A stretch of DNA of 64,000 bases, taken from NCBI GenBank assembly GCA_947396885.1, contig OX377202.1, positions 29,069,407 to 29,133,406 on the forward strand. The letters run 5' to 3'. This DNA is from Heligmosomoides polygyrus polygyrus (taxonomy: Eukaryota > Nematoda > Chromadorea > Rhabditida > Heligmosomidae). Below the pieces are notes generated by a model. It saw only the letters and a program-made list of their open reading frames with translations, was not told where the DNA came from and made no database searches. Of the stretch, positions 23,201 to 31,524 are shown piece by piece (within the stretch, counting starts at the first letter, position 1; the number at the start of each line of letters is the position of its first letter). The translations under genes and the position numbers were made by a program.

Positions 23201-26200
23201 TAATTGATTTACGACCTCTCAGGGCGCCTACCTCGGTCACTCCACCAGCTGATTTCAGCGAAATCCGGAATTCTCTATTTCTCTCAAAAGATCTGAATTC
23301 AGCTTGTTGTGACTATCATAGTGACACTAAACACTGCTTAGTTGATTTTGATCTCACCGCATATTTATTCCAATTGCTCGCAAGGTCCACTTTCAGGACG
23401 TCCTTTTCCACTAACCATCCCCTCCTTTGCAAGCATTTATCTACGCTAATTTAGCTGAGAAAAGCTCCTTTCACTTCCAGTAAAACAGCTCCAAGAGCTG
23501 AAAAGCGGCCGCTTTAATATGTCCTTAAAAACGCCGTTTTTCGTTCACTGTACAGGATTCTCCCATTTTGAATTCGTTGTAGTGTGTATAAAAAAGCAGT
23601 GAAGGTGATCCAACTTTTTTCAGTGGGCGGTAGTAGGGTCGTTATTCCAAAACTAGCAGCAAATAATACTGGCTTTCTTCGGGGTGGTAATTTTGTGGCC
23701 TTTACTGCAATCCAAATTTCGTGTTTTATCTCGTTTTCTTCAGTTTAAGCTTCAGGTTGTTCTTGAACGGGAAAATGGTTTGGATAGCCGTTTTGGCAGC
23801 GTCAACAGCTCTTCGGCAATATAATATGGCTCAAATAGGACATGGTCGAAATTTTACCCTTTCTGCACGCAATCGGTTCTGAGAGTGGGACTTGGACTCG
23901 GCCGAGCCCTGTGCTCGGCGGCCGAGTCGCGGGTGACCTCTGCTCGGTTCGCACCTCGGTGCGATACCCATTGGCAGTGCACTACCCCATTAGGGCAATA
24001 AAACCAACACCGATCGCTCTTTTGAGATCTGTTTCATCTCAGCCGTAGGGTCCTCGGTTTTTAACGATTTAATTGTCCTCACTCATTCTAAAATTTCTGA
24101 AACACTCGCATGTCGTTGTTGCTGGTTAAAATTTGAACATCTCCCAATAAATAGCAGTTTTTCAGCCTAAGTAAAAAGCCTTGCATGCGGTTCCATTCCG
24201 GATGTCGACTTCGTGATCGACCCAGTACTCAACTTATATGAGTAAGAAATTAGAAAAACATGAGATTGAGCAGCAATCACTTCATGCGAGGTCTAAGAGT
24301 GTGCTAGGTGCGAAAGTTCTCACATGCCCGATTCAGGTAGTTTTTGGGTTCCGGAGAATCGATTTCCAAACAAACTCCCGTAGAAGAAGAAGGCGTGGCG
24401 CATCCCAAAAGAGATTGGGTAGCGTCTTCCTTTATTCTTTACCCGTTATATTCCATTTTCACGTCGAACTGGACACTTTCCAAATCAAATTGGACAATCT
24501 TCTAAGCTGGCCTATCAATTTTGAAATCAAAGTGAACGTCTTCCAAATCAAGATGAACTTCTTACAAGTTAAACTAAAGACTTTTCAAGATGGTTAAAAT
24601 AATTTTTTGCTCAAAGGAAACTTAGAATAACTTTTTGTGATTTTTTTAACTTCAGCTGCCGATTGAGTGGAATAATTTTACAAAATTTTTATCTTTTGAG
24701 AAAAAATAATGAATTAAATTTTGCGTTAAGGTGCAGCAAGGTAGCAATCATGCCGTGCATTAAAGGACTGGATACTGCTTACATGCAGTAAGAAAGTTAG
24801 GATGCGTGTGTTTTCTTACAATTGTTTGTGCTGCACCGCTTGCAGGTGCGAAACTCATGTAAACAAAAGTTTTGCTATCAATCGAATAAAAATCACGAAG
24901 TTTCGGACATAGGCATGACGCAATCTCTGTTTTGGCTGTATAAAATGGACGCCTTCCTGCTCTTCTAAACAAGCTTTGAATCATTGTTTTTCCTCAAAAA
25001 TAAATTTCTTTATAAAATTTCAAACTATGTATTCTTTTATTGGGACGTAAATTAAAACTTCAAAGGAAGTTATACTTAAATTTACCTTAAACAAAAAATA
25101 TTCTTACATTTTTGAAGAGTCTCTAGTTTAATGTAGAAGAAGCCAATTTTGATTCGGAAGAGTTCGCTCTGATTTGATTTTATGGAACACACATATCCCC
25201 ACTTTGGGGGTTCATGTAAGTGGCATTTACACTATCAATCAAAAAAGCTGCAGTGAGCTTTTGGAGTGCATGGCGCAATCTCATCTTTTAGTGCGCGATA
25301 TGCTTGCTTCTTCGCTGTGGACTGTAAGATTCTCCCATTCGAAGTTGTTTGGGTTGAGCGCAGTTTGGCTACGTCAATAGCGTGGCGCGTCATACTCGAC
25401 GCCGATAAAGCCGGCTAGCCTTGCGTGGCCCGTGGAGCGATGCCGGCGGAATCGCCTAGCCCGGCGTGGCCAGCGGATGCCATGCGTTATAGAGGAGAAA
25501 CTTCCTTTCAGGAGGCCACCACGATATGTAATATCGGTTATGTAACAGTATTTGAATGAATGCGTGCCTCATCCTAATGGGTTGTTTGTAAATATAGAGG
25601 ACCAAGGGTAAAAACCAACGTTAAGCCTTCATTCCATAGCATGCGCCACATACAGGGTGTCTCAAAAAAAGGAATACACTGTTTGAAAGGTGATAACTTT
25701 GCTCACACTGAATGTACTGAAAAGTTAAGAGTCCATATGAAAGTTTAAGAAAATAGAAATTTTTCCGACAGATGAGTGGTATGGAGTGTGCCATGCACTC
25801 GTCTGAAATCTTGCATTTTGCAATCGACGGATTGTGTTCCGTTTGAATACCAGTTATAATTTCATCACAAAGTGGCCGTGTCGATTGATTTGTGCTTCTT
25901 TCAAGGTTTAAAACTTAAAGACACACTAAGGCTTGCGAAAAATGCAGGGTGTCCTAAAAATGCAGGTACTGTTTGAAAGGTTCTAACATTGCAGCTAGCA
26001 AAGTTTTTGAAGATGTTTGAGACACATATGAGAGCACAGGGTAACGAGATTTCTGAGGCGTGTAAAGAGTTAAGATTGCGCCATGCCCCGCACGAAACCT
26101 TGCATTTCGGACGTAATTGTTTGTGCATGGGCTGAATGCCTGTCACAATCTTGTTACCGTTGCTGCATTCGTTGCTACATGCGGCGCGCTGGTTTTCGCC

Positions 26201-29200
26201 TGCAACCTGAATCGAAGTTCCTGGTTCGGATTTCTCGCCAAGGCCAACCAGGTCTTCCATCTCTCCGAAAACGATGAGTTGGTATCAGACTCGTCTGGTA
26301 AGGACCAAACACTCATGGATGGACTGGTCACCGCAAGTCGTAGCATAAGTCACATAAAAATTAGGTTTCCCTCTAGGAAAATAAATAAAAAATAAAGTAA
26401 AAGTAAGTAAAACTGAAGTAAAAATCAAATGGAAATCAACGGCCAAACAGAAATGAAGGAGTTTGAAGGGTGAGTTTTGAAGGAGTTGTGAAAGTGAAGC
26501 GAGCTCGAGCAGCCTTTCTGGGATGCGCCACGCATCTAAATATTGTTGAAGCGCAAATACAAAATGAAAAATACAAGCATATAAGTAAAAGGGAGAGGTC
26601 GCAGTTGTCCAAACCTTGTTTGGTGTACGTCGCGTATTCTACTCCACCCTCGTTTGGAAGGATTAATATGGCGCCGTGGCACCGGAAGTGTGAAAACTCT
26701 AGTTAGGCGATTTACGGCGCCCTCAGATGGCGCGTGGGGTCACAGAGGCAGGAGAGTGGACTGGCTCCGGAACTAATCCGGGTCCCGACCAGGGCTATGG
26801 TACATTTGACTCGTGATAAACCGGTTCAAACAAACGAAAATTTGAAATCGAAGCACCCTTCAAGTCAGACTTAACTAGGGAATGCTCTAGTAGACTATTT
26901 TTCCGTTATTGAACATTTTTTTCAATGACACTCAATTACCATTTGGGGTGAGTTTGCTTTGTAACTGTGCGACCAAAATGTCTTCCAGACCATTCCAAAT
27001 CTCACTTATGGAAGACTATAAGGTGTTTTCATAGGCCTCCAAATATCTATTTTTCTTTCTGCAAAGAAATGATTTTCTGTCCACTTCAATGATGCGAAAA
27101 GTGAACGCTAACCACGAAGAAGTGCCATGTGGGCAACTTTGGCAGCGTATAATTACCAACGATTTGAGCCCTAAAGGTTCCAACTTCGCAGCTTGATTTC
27201 CACTATCACCTTCAACGGAACAAACGAGTATAAGCATATATAAGCTTGATTTACCGAAATTAGAGTTCTCCAAAGTGGAAGCATTTTCTGAAAGTAATAG
27301 CACTTAAATTGTCGGATCCTTTAAAAAAGTAGATCATTGTGGTCGTGAAACACTAGGGAATCCACATAGCTATGTGCTGCTATATATAAAGTAGAAAACA
27401 GGCTTTAAAAGGCCGAATATCTTCCTTCACTAGCTACTTGGGAGCTGTGGGTGTAATTATCTCCCGCGAGCACAGGGGTCAGCCGCGCCAGGCAGGAAAC
27501 AGGTCACTGAACTATTTTTCAGGCGCTCGCTAGGCGCTTTGCAGCTCATCGGGAAGAGGGCTCGGTGCTGATCACGAATATGTGCCTCAATTTACAATGC
27601 GCTCAATTTGAAGAGCGCTACAGAAAAGCGGCGGAAATCACGTTTTTTTCGCTTTTTCCGCCCAAAGACCAAAAGATAAGGCCGGTATTGTATAAGCAGC
27701 AATCAACGTGGTCCGTGAGAGCACAGTATTGCTGCCGTTCATATAGTGTCGCATTCTGATTTCGCACAACCCGATCAACAACAGCCTAAGACATTGATAC
27801 ACTGCCATCCGCTTCTTTGAGATCCGTTCTTCTTCAACGCCCAAAAATCAAAGACACCTGGACCGAGTCGTCGGAAGTTAGGTGTGGAGGTCACGTAATT
27901 CTTTTAGCAGACAATACGAATGGTCGAGAACTGTTACCAAAGGGTATCGGTGGACTATCAATAAAACAATAACGGAAGAAGAAGACAACAGAACAGCTGG
28001 GCTTTTTCATGAAAGCCCTGAACGAACGATATGACGCTCTTCTGACACTCAAGCAGGCAGCATCTATTGGAGTACTCAGGAACGCGACAGGGACAAATGG
28101 TGACGTTGCTGATTCTTGCTCAAACACTTCGAAGATCAGTGGGACGAAAGAAAACAAGTAGCAGTATAAACCCGCGAACTCCAAAAGTACACAAAAACCG
28201 TGAATGGTCTTATAAATGCTCCATCGCGTATCTGACTCTACAGTAATGGCAAGTGACGACTTTACTCCTCCACCCTCAACACTCCAAATGAACCATGTAG
28301 GAGTTGCTCCTATTCTGGTGCTATAGCTACATCAAATTCCTGAAGTCGTTGTACAGCTGTTATTTCGTTGGAGAAATGATAACGCCATCATATGCTCGAT
28401 CACGCAGAGTCTATAAAACATTACGGCGGTGAGCAATGTGTGACTCAGTGGGTGCTGGTCGGCAGCGCCACGGCGGTGATAGATGCTCCGGGGTGTTTCG
28501 CATTGCAGAATAATCTCACAGTGAGCCGAAAGATGAATAGTTGTTACAGTTCTTGAAACGTAATTACATTCAGCATTTTCTGTTCAACATTCGTTGGACT
28601 ACCTAATGGATGCGCGGTCATATTGTACGATATTTTTTATGCGAAACCAGAAGTTAAGCAGCTCAAGTTGTTAGTTTTGCATCCAGAGCGCTTGACAAAA
28701 AAACGACCACAACATTGTCGTAAACTACTCGTTTGATATTGTGCGTGGTAAAAGCTTCCCCTTAACATTATTGTCCTTTAAGTAGTGCCCAAGGTTTCTT
28801 ATGGAACTACACAGTGAGCTATTGTATCGGAGCTGCCACTCTTTTGCACATAAAACCAGAGAGTTGGGACATTTGAAAATCCAGTTCCAAGATTCCATAC
28901 ATGCCTAAGTGCTCGTAGCGTGTGAGCTTTCCCTAGAATTTTCAGTAATCTCGTTATCCAGACCATATGTTTCACAATGTCTTCATGTTAGCGAGTATAC
29001 TTCATTTTAAATACGCATTTTCATTAATTTACTTGGTCATTCACCTGGAAAACTTGTTCGCATTTATAGTTCCATATGGTTTTTTGGCTTAAATCTTTTC
29101 TGGTCTAGAGCTGGTTTAATAGAGGCTACAATATATTACAAGAATGTCTATTGCGCTCAGAACTCCTTCACCAAGCAAGACTCGAACCAGCATCCTCTGC

Positions 29201-30250
29201 TTTCCCAGCAGCATGCTAGACCATCAGGCCATAAGCGCAGTATTGATAACACACCATATCCACGATATCGTTGTTTCGAAGCAGTAGGCTTGGGTTCAGT
29301 AGTTTCAGTTTGTTTTGTTCCCTCCGAGCGCAACGATTTTTTCAAAAGCTGTATGCGATAGCTGATTGCGATTGCTGAGCTGTTCTTATTTTTTACATGA
29401 GAGGCTTATATGAGAGGCGGAAAGCACAGAATTAAATAAATATCCCCCTATATTAAACAAATAAATGGGGGACGAGCGTTCTACCCCCTCGTCCCCCTGG
29501 CCCGCCCACCCCCAACCCCCTGGGCTTGCTCGAGAGTCCAGTGGCTGCCTAACGAGATAGTGGAGACGCAGACATTTGTCACGCCTCTTTTTAAAGGGCG
29601 GGGGGTAGAACGCCACTCCGCCCAAAATAATAGATAACGAAAGCTGTCGTGAATGTTGATACCATAAACAAAGCTGACACAACGTAAGTTGACAACGACA
29701 ACGAATTCGGTGACTATTATTGTGGTTTCAGTTTAAAAGCAAGATCATCAAGAAATGATCGAGAAGAAAAATACTTGAGTTCACTTACCGTATACTTAGG
29801 CGCTCCTGAAGCATCTCGAAATGCCCCGTCGAACATATGAGAAAATGGACCGTGACCTGTAACGCCAAAGGAGGTGGAGGTATAAATTTCAAATTAAAAA
29901 CTAATGAAATTACCAAGGTCATGGCAGAGTGCTGCTAGTGAAACGCAAAGATGATCCTGTCCAGTAATATTCAGCGAAGGATCTCGCTTCAGAATTTCAA
30001 CGAATTTGAATGCCAGCCAATAGGTTCTGAAAGATCGTGCAGATAAGCACACGTGCTGTGGGAAGAATTGAAGTAAAACCCACCCTAAGCTATGTACAAA
30101 TCTACAGTGTGTGCTACATGGATAAACTAAGTAAGTGACGCCGAGCTGCTTAAGATCTCTCAGTCGCTGGAATTCCCTCGTATCCACAACCCGATCGAGA
30201 GGATGAAAGAGTGATATTGGACCATGGATCATATCCTGAACTTGGCGCTT
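11207..30250 (-). CDS. SAMHD1-like HD-domain dNTP triphosphohydrolase, 14 exons
   Basis: Predicted dNTPase of the SAMHD1 family, which cleaves dNTPs to deoxynucleosides and triphosphate. Exons on the minus strand: 30250-30084, 30026-29914, 29856-29789, 18809-18666, 18267-18112, 18056-17973, 17830-17739, 17389-17257, 14050-13931, 13613-13566, 13450-13403, 11698-11542, 11436-11297, 11248-11207. The lengths sum to 1512 nt, 504 codons with the stop, and every junction phase agrees. Seen: allosteric-site motif DTREFQRLR, RFVHSLG, metal-binding CHDLG followed across a splice by HGPFSHMFDG, and DVDKFDYLLRD carrying the later metal aspartate. These follow the order known in animal SAMHD1. The C-terminal part (AEAQRILRDIERRN onward) is more diverged, and exons 10-14 are less certain. 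No SAM domain is seen. The start exon is not fixed; one option is a two-codon ATG-AAG ending at 30417. Three introns are full of transposons. Confidence 0.88.
11297..11436 (-). CDS. SAMHD1-like gene, exon 13
   Basis: Starts after a strong pyrimidine-rich acceptor (CTTGTTCTTCAG). Encodes CVPQWSVLSLLTANTDDQRL through EALGEDYDDGKILVL. Its phase fits exon 12 and leaves phase 0. The DDQRLSFQKLINQQL helix sits where the family's last conserved helix is expected. Confidence 0.65.
11542..11698 (-). CDS. SAMHD1-like gene, exon 12
   Basis: Encodes VDTGTDPLPFIIVSNGSAKQ and then ARRVQIRRDRFYAP up to CWIRV, matching the family's C-terminal lobe (a basic I-R-I stretch, LLP-like turn, IRVYC). The acceptor is weak (AAGAG). 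The donor GTAGGG leaves phase 1. Confidence 0.7.
12031..13392. repeat. foldback element inside intron of SAMHD1-like gene
   Basis: The plus-strand arm 12031-12190 matches the reverse complement of 13240-13392 at roughly 75 percent: shared GGGAGGT, ACTTCCC, TTTTAAAA-TGACCTATTGAGGG, GGATTGTCTGA-AAGCACCG and AAAAATTGCAA. The interior holds a 117-bp tandem duplication and a minus-strand ORF at 12770-13027 of unknown nature. The right end lies about 10 bp from the exon 11 donor. Confidence 0.7.
12463..12696. repeat. 117-bp tandem duplication
   Basis: Two adjacent units starting ACACCGTAGAGTA at 12463 and 12580 share AACATCATTTTAACCTGGA and CGATTTAAGAACGA. They differ at a few positions. Confidence 0.85.
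13403..13450 (-). CDS. SAMHD1-like gene, exon 11 (probable)
   Basis: 16 codons, LLAILNYKALVIDVAK, phase 0 to 0. LVIDVAK joined to VDTG of the next exon resembles the FIVDV segment of SAMHD1. The donor is AAG then GTCTTA. A foldback element begins about 10 bp beyond it. Confidence 0.6.
13566..13613 (-). CDS. SAMHD1-like gene, exon 10 (probable)
   Basis: 16 codons, LNSMSGGCTVELEDVK, phase 0 to 0. The acceptor is GCTTCAG and the donor GTAAAT. Similarity is weak (an L-DVK motif at the right place); the support is phase agreement with both neighbours. Confidence 0.6.
13931..14050 (-). CDS. SAMHD1-like gene, exon 9
   Basis: 40 codons, phase 0 to 0: IVNSTAPEMAEAQRILRDIE then RRN. It matches the family segment in which a Ser-Thr-x-Pro turn precedes the conserved RIL-IE-RN helix. 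The acceptor is TCTTCAG and the donor GTAAGG. Confidence 0.85.
14312..14395. repeat. short inverted repeat
   Basis: CAGCCGAAGTCCCTGATAGC and then GCGGCT on the left pair with AGCCGCGC, TATCAAGGATTTCGGCTG on the right, leaving a loop of about 32 bases. Located in the intron between exons 8 and 9. Confidence 0.7.
14655..15130 (+). pseudogene. CR1/Jockey-like LINE 3' end
   Basis: Encodes SLKIRRKRADLLMMFKILAG then RVSINPLNFF, RLYVSVAKSRVRASFFTYRN and LKSL, the same C-terminus as the copy at 51430. It is followed by a 3' UTR and an AT-rich ATAAATATATAAAATAT end. Confidence 0.8.
15482..15556 (-). tRNA. tRNA-Gly-like pseudogene in hairpin, left arm
   Basis: Reads GGCGCCGGTGTTGTAAAGGC at the 5' side and GGTTCGAGTCCCGCCTGGCG at the 3' side; the acceptor stem pairs 6 of 7. 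The arm pattern is that of tRNA-Gly, but the anticodon-loop position reads CCGGTCA (GGT) rather than a glycine anticodon, and base 33 is C, not T. Probably non-functional. Confidence 0.5.
15793..15868 (+). tRNA. tRNA-Gly-like pseudogene in hairpin, right arm
   Basis: Same module as the left arm, in inverse orientation, ending GGTTCGAGTCCCGCCTGGCG at 15844-15863. The anticodon-loop position again reads CCGGTCA. Confidence 0.5.
15877..16245 (+). pseudogene. Penelope-like reverse transcriptase, C-terminal part
   Basis: Contains WLPFLNVQVSCTRGRFHTKW and YRKPSGKNIIVHFRSAHP, the conserved thumb region of Penelope-like RTs (LPFLD-v, YRKPT, S-HP). The frame closes at 16246-16248; the linker (PFVSDDFSTEVRNCIRKACL) continues in the next frame, so there is a frameshift near 16210-16250. 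Confidence 0.82.
16345..16743 (+). pseudogene. Penelope-like GIY-YIG endonuclease domain
   Basis: A cysteine cluster (SCCKTRQCVICPFGKEGDCM) is followed by GVVYLIKCTGCNGEYIGEKG, which is the GIY-YIG core, then RPLRERVKEHL and LEALWIAARNPTINRK with the expected glutamate, stop at 16741-16743. This arrangement is typical of EN-containing Penelope-like elements. The domain itself looks intact, but its upstream linker is frameshifted. Confidence 0.87.
17017..17041 (+). other. degenerate hammerhead-ribozyme-like motif
   Basis: CTAAAGA, then a GGCG-GTTA-CGCC hairpin, then GAAAC. This fits the hammerhead core (CTGANGA, stem II, GAAA) except for one base, G to A. Penelope-like elements are known to carry hammerheads in their terminal repeats. 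A cleavage site and stem I partner were not identified. Confidence 0.35.
17257..17389 (-). CDS. SAMHD1-like gene, exon 8
   Basis: Encodes VVKALALADKHLSYMG through LEAYLKTSDGILRD, matching the DAFLKADDY and EAYTKLTDNI region of SAMHD1. The acceptor is TTTTCAG and the donor GTACGG, phase 0. A 3.2-kb intron with a Penelope-like element, a tRNA-like hairpin and a LINE tail follows. Confidence 0.88.
17739..17830 (-). CDS. SAMHD1-like gene, exon 7
   Basis: Encodes AADVALSVGESRQMLHNLLY followed by QHRVVTAIEA, matching the family's helix with the YQHKV-like motif. The acceptor is TTTTTCAG. The donor GTGGGT leaves phase 2 (AT of a methionine completed by the next exon). Confidence 0.87.
17973..18056 (-). 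CDS. SAMHD1-like gene, exon 6
   Basis: 28 codons (HSVERLMENARVL to CYAKK), phase 0 to 0. The acceptor is CTTTCAG and the donor GTGCAC. It corresponds to the beta-rich stretch after the DVDKWDY motif in the family. Confidence 0.85.
18112..18267 (-). CDS. SAMHD1-like gene, exon 5
   Basis: 52 codons, phase 0 to 0, encoding KAFLFDIVANDNDSCDVDKF and then DYLLRD. The aspartate in DVDKFDY corresponds to the later metal-coordinating aspartate of the HD domain. The acceptor is TTGTTCAG. The donor (AAG then GTTCGA) is followed by a 55-bp intron. Confidence 0.9.
18666..18809 (-). CDS. SAMHD1-like gene, exon 4
   Basis: 48 codons, HESLSIRLLRRI through FAEELISSKKF, phase 0 on both sides. The acceptor is CACTTTAG and the donor GTAAGG. 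It matches the segment that follows the HGPFSH motif in SAMHD1 proteins. Confidence 0.88.
19030..21670 (-). pseudogene. RTE-type LINE copy, internally deleted and split by a palindromic insertion
   Basis: On the minus strand the endonuclease lies at about 21350-21600 (ERILNLGIAHDL, IYATGGWTEVDHIPVRR) and 21215-21345 (VKALPSKDVESRHKPLEADP). After the insertion at 19683-21207 the copy resumes with the EN-RT linker (LEADLSCPTDPVSETWWRVT, QWFWSQEVQVAVEKEACKQW) at 19350-19620. It then jumps to an RT C-terminus (GTQKDRWKGVIKRGLAELGA) near 19230. The RT palm is deleted. Confidence 0.75.
19683..21207. mobile_element. 1.5-kb foldback DNA transposon
   Basis: Inverted arms of 500-600 bp (19683-20300 and about 20745-21207) begin GGGGAGGGGGACGTTCTGCC and end GGCAGAACGTCCCTCACCCC. 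The direct repeat TTGTATA (up to TTGTATAGGG) flanks it at 19676-19682 and 21208-21214. It interrupts an RTE endonuclease. No transposase ORF. The long arms and a 7-10-bp duplication would fit a Mutator-like family, but this is not settled. Confidence 0.85.
21749..22160 (+). repeat. solo arm related to the 61799-63273 palindrome
   Basis: GAAGGGTCTGAAGC-ATGTCTG, CTCCACCCCTGAATT, CTGAAAATG-type sequence and AAACCCAAGGGGTGCGGGGTCC align in order with the left arm of the palindrome at 61799. Confidence 0.6.
22235..22585 (+). repeat. MITE-like repeat, copy 1
   Basis: Matches 27375-27705 in reverse complement over about 340 bp (for example AAGGCCGGTAT end, TGATCAGCACCGAGCTCTCT, GCGCGGCTGACCCCTGTGCT, CTCGCGGGAGATAATTA). 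Lies in the 11-kb intron. Confidence 0.8.
22600..22637 (-). repeat. SINE head fragment
   Basis: GCCGGCATCTCCCCCGACTG followed by CGCTACACGCGCCC is the reverse complement of the tRNA-like head of the SINE family. Confidence 0.6.
22787..22990 (-). mobile_element. degraded tRNA-derived SINE copy
   Basis: GATAAAGGACAGCGTCAATC, GGGATGCGCCACGCAT and GATGCGTATTTGGC keep the tail-to-body order, but the middle is deleted and the box B region is altered. Confidence 0.7.
24391..24450 (+). repeat. SINE 3' end fragment
   Basis: GGCGTGGCGCATCCCAAAAG then AGATTGGGTAGCGTCTTCCT and TTATTCTTTACCCG, the 3' end of the SINE in plus orientation. Confidence 0.65.
24440..25180. repeat. AT-rich non-autonomous repeat, sister of 8045-9405
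   Basis: Shares several blocks in the same order with the copy at 8045-9405, without the RTE insertion. Left part: CCAAATCAAATTGGACA-type terminal sequence. Confidence 0.55.
25648..26160 (+). repeat. CAGGGTGTC repeat, two tandem subunits
   Basis: Subunit starts CAGGGTGTCTCAAAAAAAGG at about 25653 and CAGGGTGTCCTAAAAATGCA at 25944, period about 290 bp; both have CTGTTTGAAAGGT and TGAAATCTTGCATTT-like boxes. It equals the terminal arm of the 39469-41617 element, so this is a solo arm. Confidence 0.78.
26163..26350 (+). mobile_element. degraded tRNA-derived SINE copy
   Basis: Contains TTCCTGGTTCGGATTTCTCG (box B), CCAAGGCCAACCAGGTCTTC and a GTCTGGTAAGGA-like stretch in SINE order; the box A end and tail are eroded. 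Confidence 0.7.
27375..27705 (-). repeat. MITE-like repeat, copy 2 (inverted relative to 22235)
   Basis: Reverse complement of 22235-22585 at high identity. The two copies face each other 5 kb apart in the same intron. Confidence 0.8.
27860..28170 (+). pseudogene. RTE-type reverse transcriptase C-terminal remnant
   Basis: Broken frames read FFMKALNERYDALLTLKQA, then IYWSTQERDRDKW and LLKHFEDQWDERK, the final segment of RTE proteins (compare the copy at 9440). Confidence 0.75.
28180..29150. other. intronic sequence, nothing recognised
   Basis: AT-rich interior of the 11-kb intron without repeats or coding signals that I can identify. Confidence 0.4.
29162..29240 (-). repeat. tRNA-like sequence
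   Basis: Minus strand reads TGATGGTCTAGCATGCTGCT, GGGAAAGCAGAGGATGCTGG and TTCGAGTCTTGCTTGG. The arm pattern is tRNA-Gly-like with GGA at the anticodon position. The acceptor stem is eroded. Confidence 0.5.
29460..29620. repeat. short inverted-repeat element
   Basis: GAGCGTTCTACCCCC near 29475 is mirrored by GGGGGTAGAACGCC near 29600, with a GC-rich interior. MITE-like, unclassified. Confidence 0.5.
29789..29856 (-). CDS. SAMHD1-like gene, exon 3
   Basis: Short exon encoding HGPFSHMFDGAFRDASGAP and then KYT. The acceptor is GTTACAG and the donor GTAAGT, phase 0. It is followed by an intron of about 11 kb; the reading resumes at 18809 with HESLSIRLL, as expected from the family (a Thr-His-Glu junction). 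Confidence 0.9.
29914..30026 (-). CDS. SAMHD1-like gene, exon 2
   Basis: Runs from TYWLAFKFVEIL to ALCHDLG and carries the H-D pair that gives the HD domain its name. The acceptor is CTTTCAG. The donor GTAATT leaves phase 1 (the G of a glycine codon), which the next exon completes as Gly-His-Gly-Pro. Confidence 0.9.
30084..30250 (-). CDS. SAMHD1-like gene, exon 1 of those identified
   Basis: Encodes the start of the HD domain, from MIHGPISLFHPLDRVVDT to HSLG, including the DTREFQRLR allosteric-site motif and the RFVHSLG metal ligand. The acceptor is TTTCAG at 30251. The donor GTGGGT at 30083 leaves phase 2. The following 57-bp intron has a length divisible by three and no stop, so an ORF reads straight through it; homology (HSLG joined to TYWLAFKF) shows it should be removed. 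Confidence 0.88.
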
Positions 30251-30409
30251 CTGAAATTGAAATATGTGCGAAGTGGGGAAACTTTGCTGAGGTACATATA
30301 GCGCTCCGTGGAAGTAACTTCGTTTTAGATGTCACTACAACTACTGCACTTCTGTAAACAAGGGGTTGAATAGTTTCGCCTTCATTGAGAGGGGCGGGCG
30401 GGGGTACCG

Positions 30410-30924
30410 CATTCACCTTCATGAACAAAGAAGATCCACAACAACAGTTTAGCTCAAATACGACGAAAATTTCCATAGTCGCCGGACTATATAATATTGG
30501 TGAAGTGAAACAGTTCTCTGGCATTGCACTGGACGGTTGCGCTAGCCATCGCTCCAGTATCACTCTTTGCCTGGTTCAAGGAGCGACTTCTTGCATTTCT
30601 CCGAGAATGCTTGCCTGAATTTTCTTCACCATCCTCTCCATGCTGATCTGAAGCAAACCCACTATCGGACTCGACCTTGCCCTCTTATCGATGATCCCGA
30701 AGTCACCTGATGGAAAAGCTTCTCCTGGAGCGACTAAGGACTCCAAACATTCCAACAAGTTTGGAAAAACAAAGCCCTTGGGACGAAGAAATTGCTTGAG
30801 TTCTACTTAGCAGGAGCTGCGGTGGTTGCAAAAATAGTAACTGCAGCTTCACAAGAAACAACGTATAAGAGAACTGGTAGCTTGAAATATCGATATGTGG
30901 CATGTTTCGCCGGTCTGTTAGCAT
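30410..30924 (-). other. region upstream of SAMHD1-like exons; possible first exon
   Basis: The missing 5' exon(s) should lie here. An ATG at 30422-30420 followed by AAG and a GTGAAT donor at 30416 would join exon 1 in phase 0. Longer in-frame starts exist (from 30563). Nothing decides between them. Confidence 0.3.
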
Positions 30925-31251
30925 ACCTGGTGAAGCTTTTAATAGAACATTAAAAAATAAAACTCATTCTACGAGCTTACACTCCGCTCCAGTAGTATCA
31001 CATCCTAGATCGTTCACAATCTGCTCATATATGAGTCTTCTTTCCATCCTCTTCTCGACGTTATTATTATTATGATTTACTCGCTAACGTTTCGGCGGCT
31101 GTACCGAATTTTCAAAGATCGCGTCTTTCGATTATATTCGAATTCGAATAATCAGATTGGAACCATGTTTGAACACATTTGCTTAAGCCTGGAGCGGCTG
31201 GTAGAGAGGCTAATGTTGTTACAGGATGTTTTGTTGCGATCAAAACTCTTG

Positions 31252-31318
31252 CGCCAGGCGGGACTCGAACCCGCATCTTCTGCTTTCCGGGCAGCGATGT
31301 TCGCCTTACACCACCGGC
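31252..31318 (-). tRNA. tRNA-Gly-like pseudogene, inverted partner
   Basis: Reverse complement carries the same GGTGGTGTAAGGCGAACATC and GGTTCGAGTCCCGCCTGGCG modules as 31525-31598; its 5' acceptor side is replaced. Confidence 0.45.
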
Positions 31319-31524
31319 ATCCTGTAACAACACCACAAACATCCTGTAACAATATATAGCCTCTCTATCAGCCGCTCCAGGCTTAAGCAAATGTGTTCAA
31401 ACATTGTTACTAGTAAGGTCTTCAGCTTAACCGGTTCCATGCTGATCAGCGGCCGGCCCATCCCGTATCACGGGTGGGTGCTGACAGACCTCGAGGATAT
31501 CGCGGATGTTACGTGCGGCCAAAC

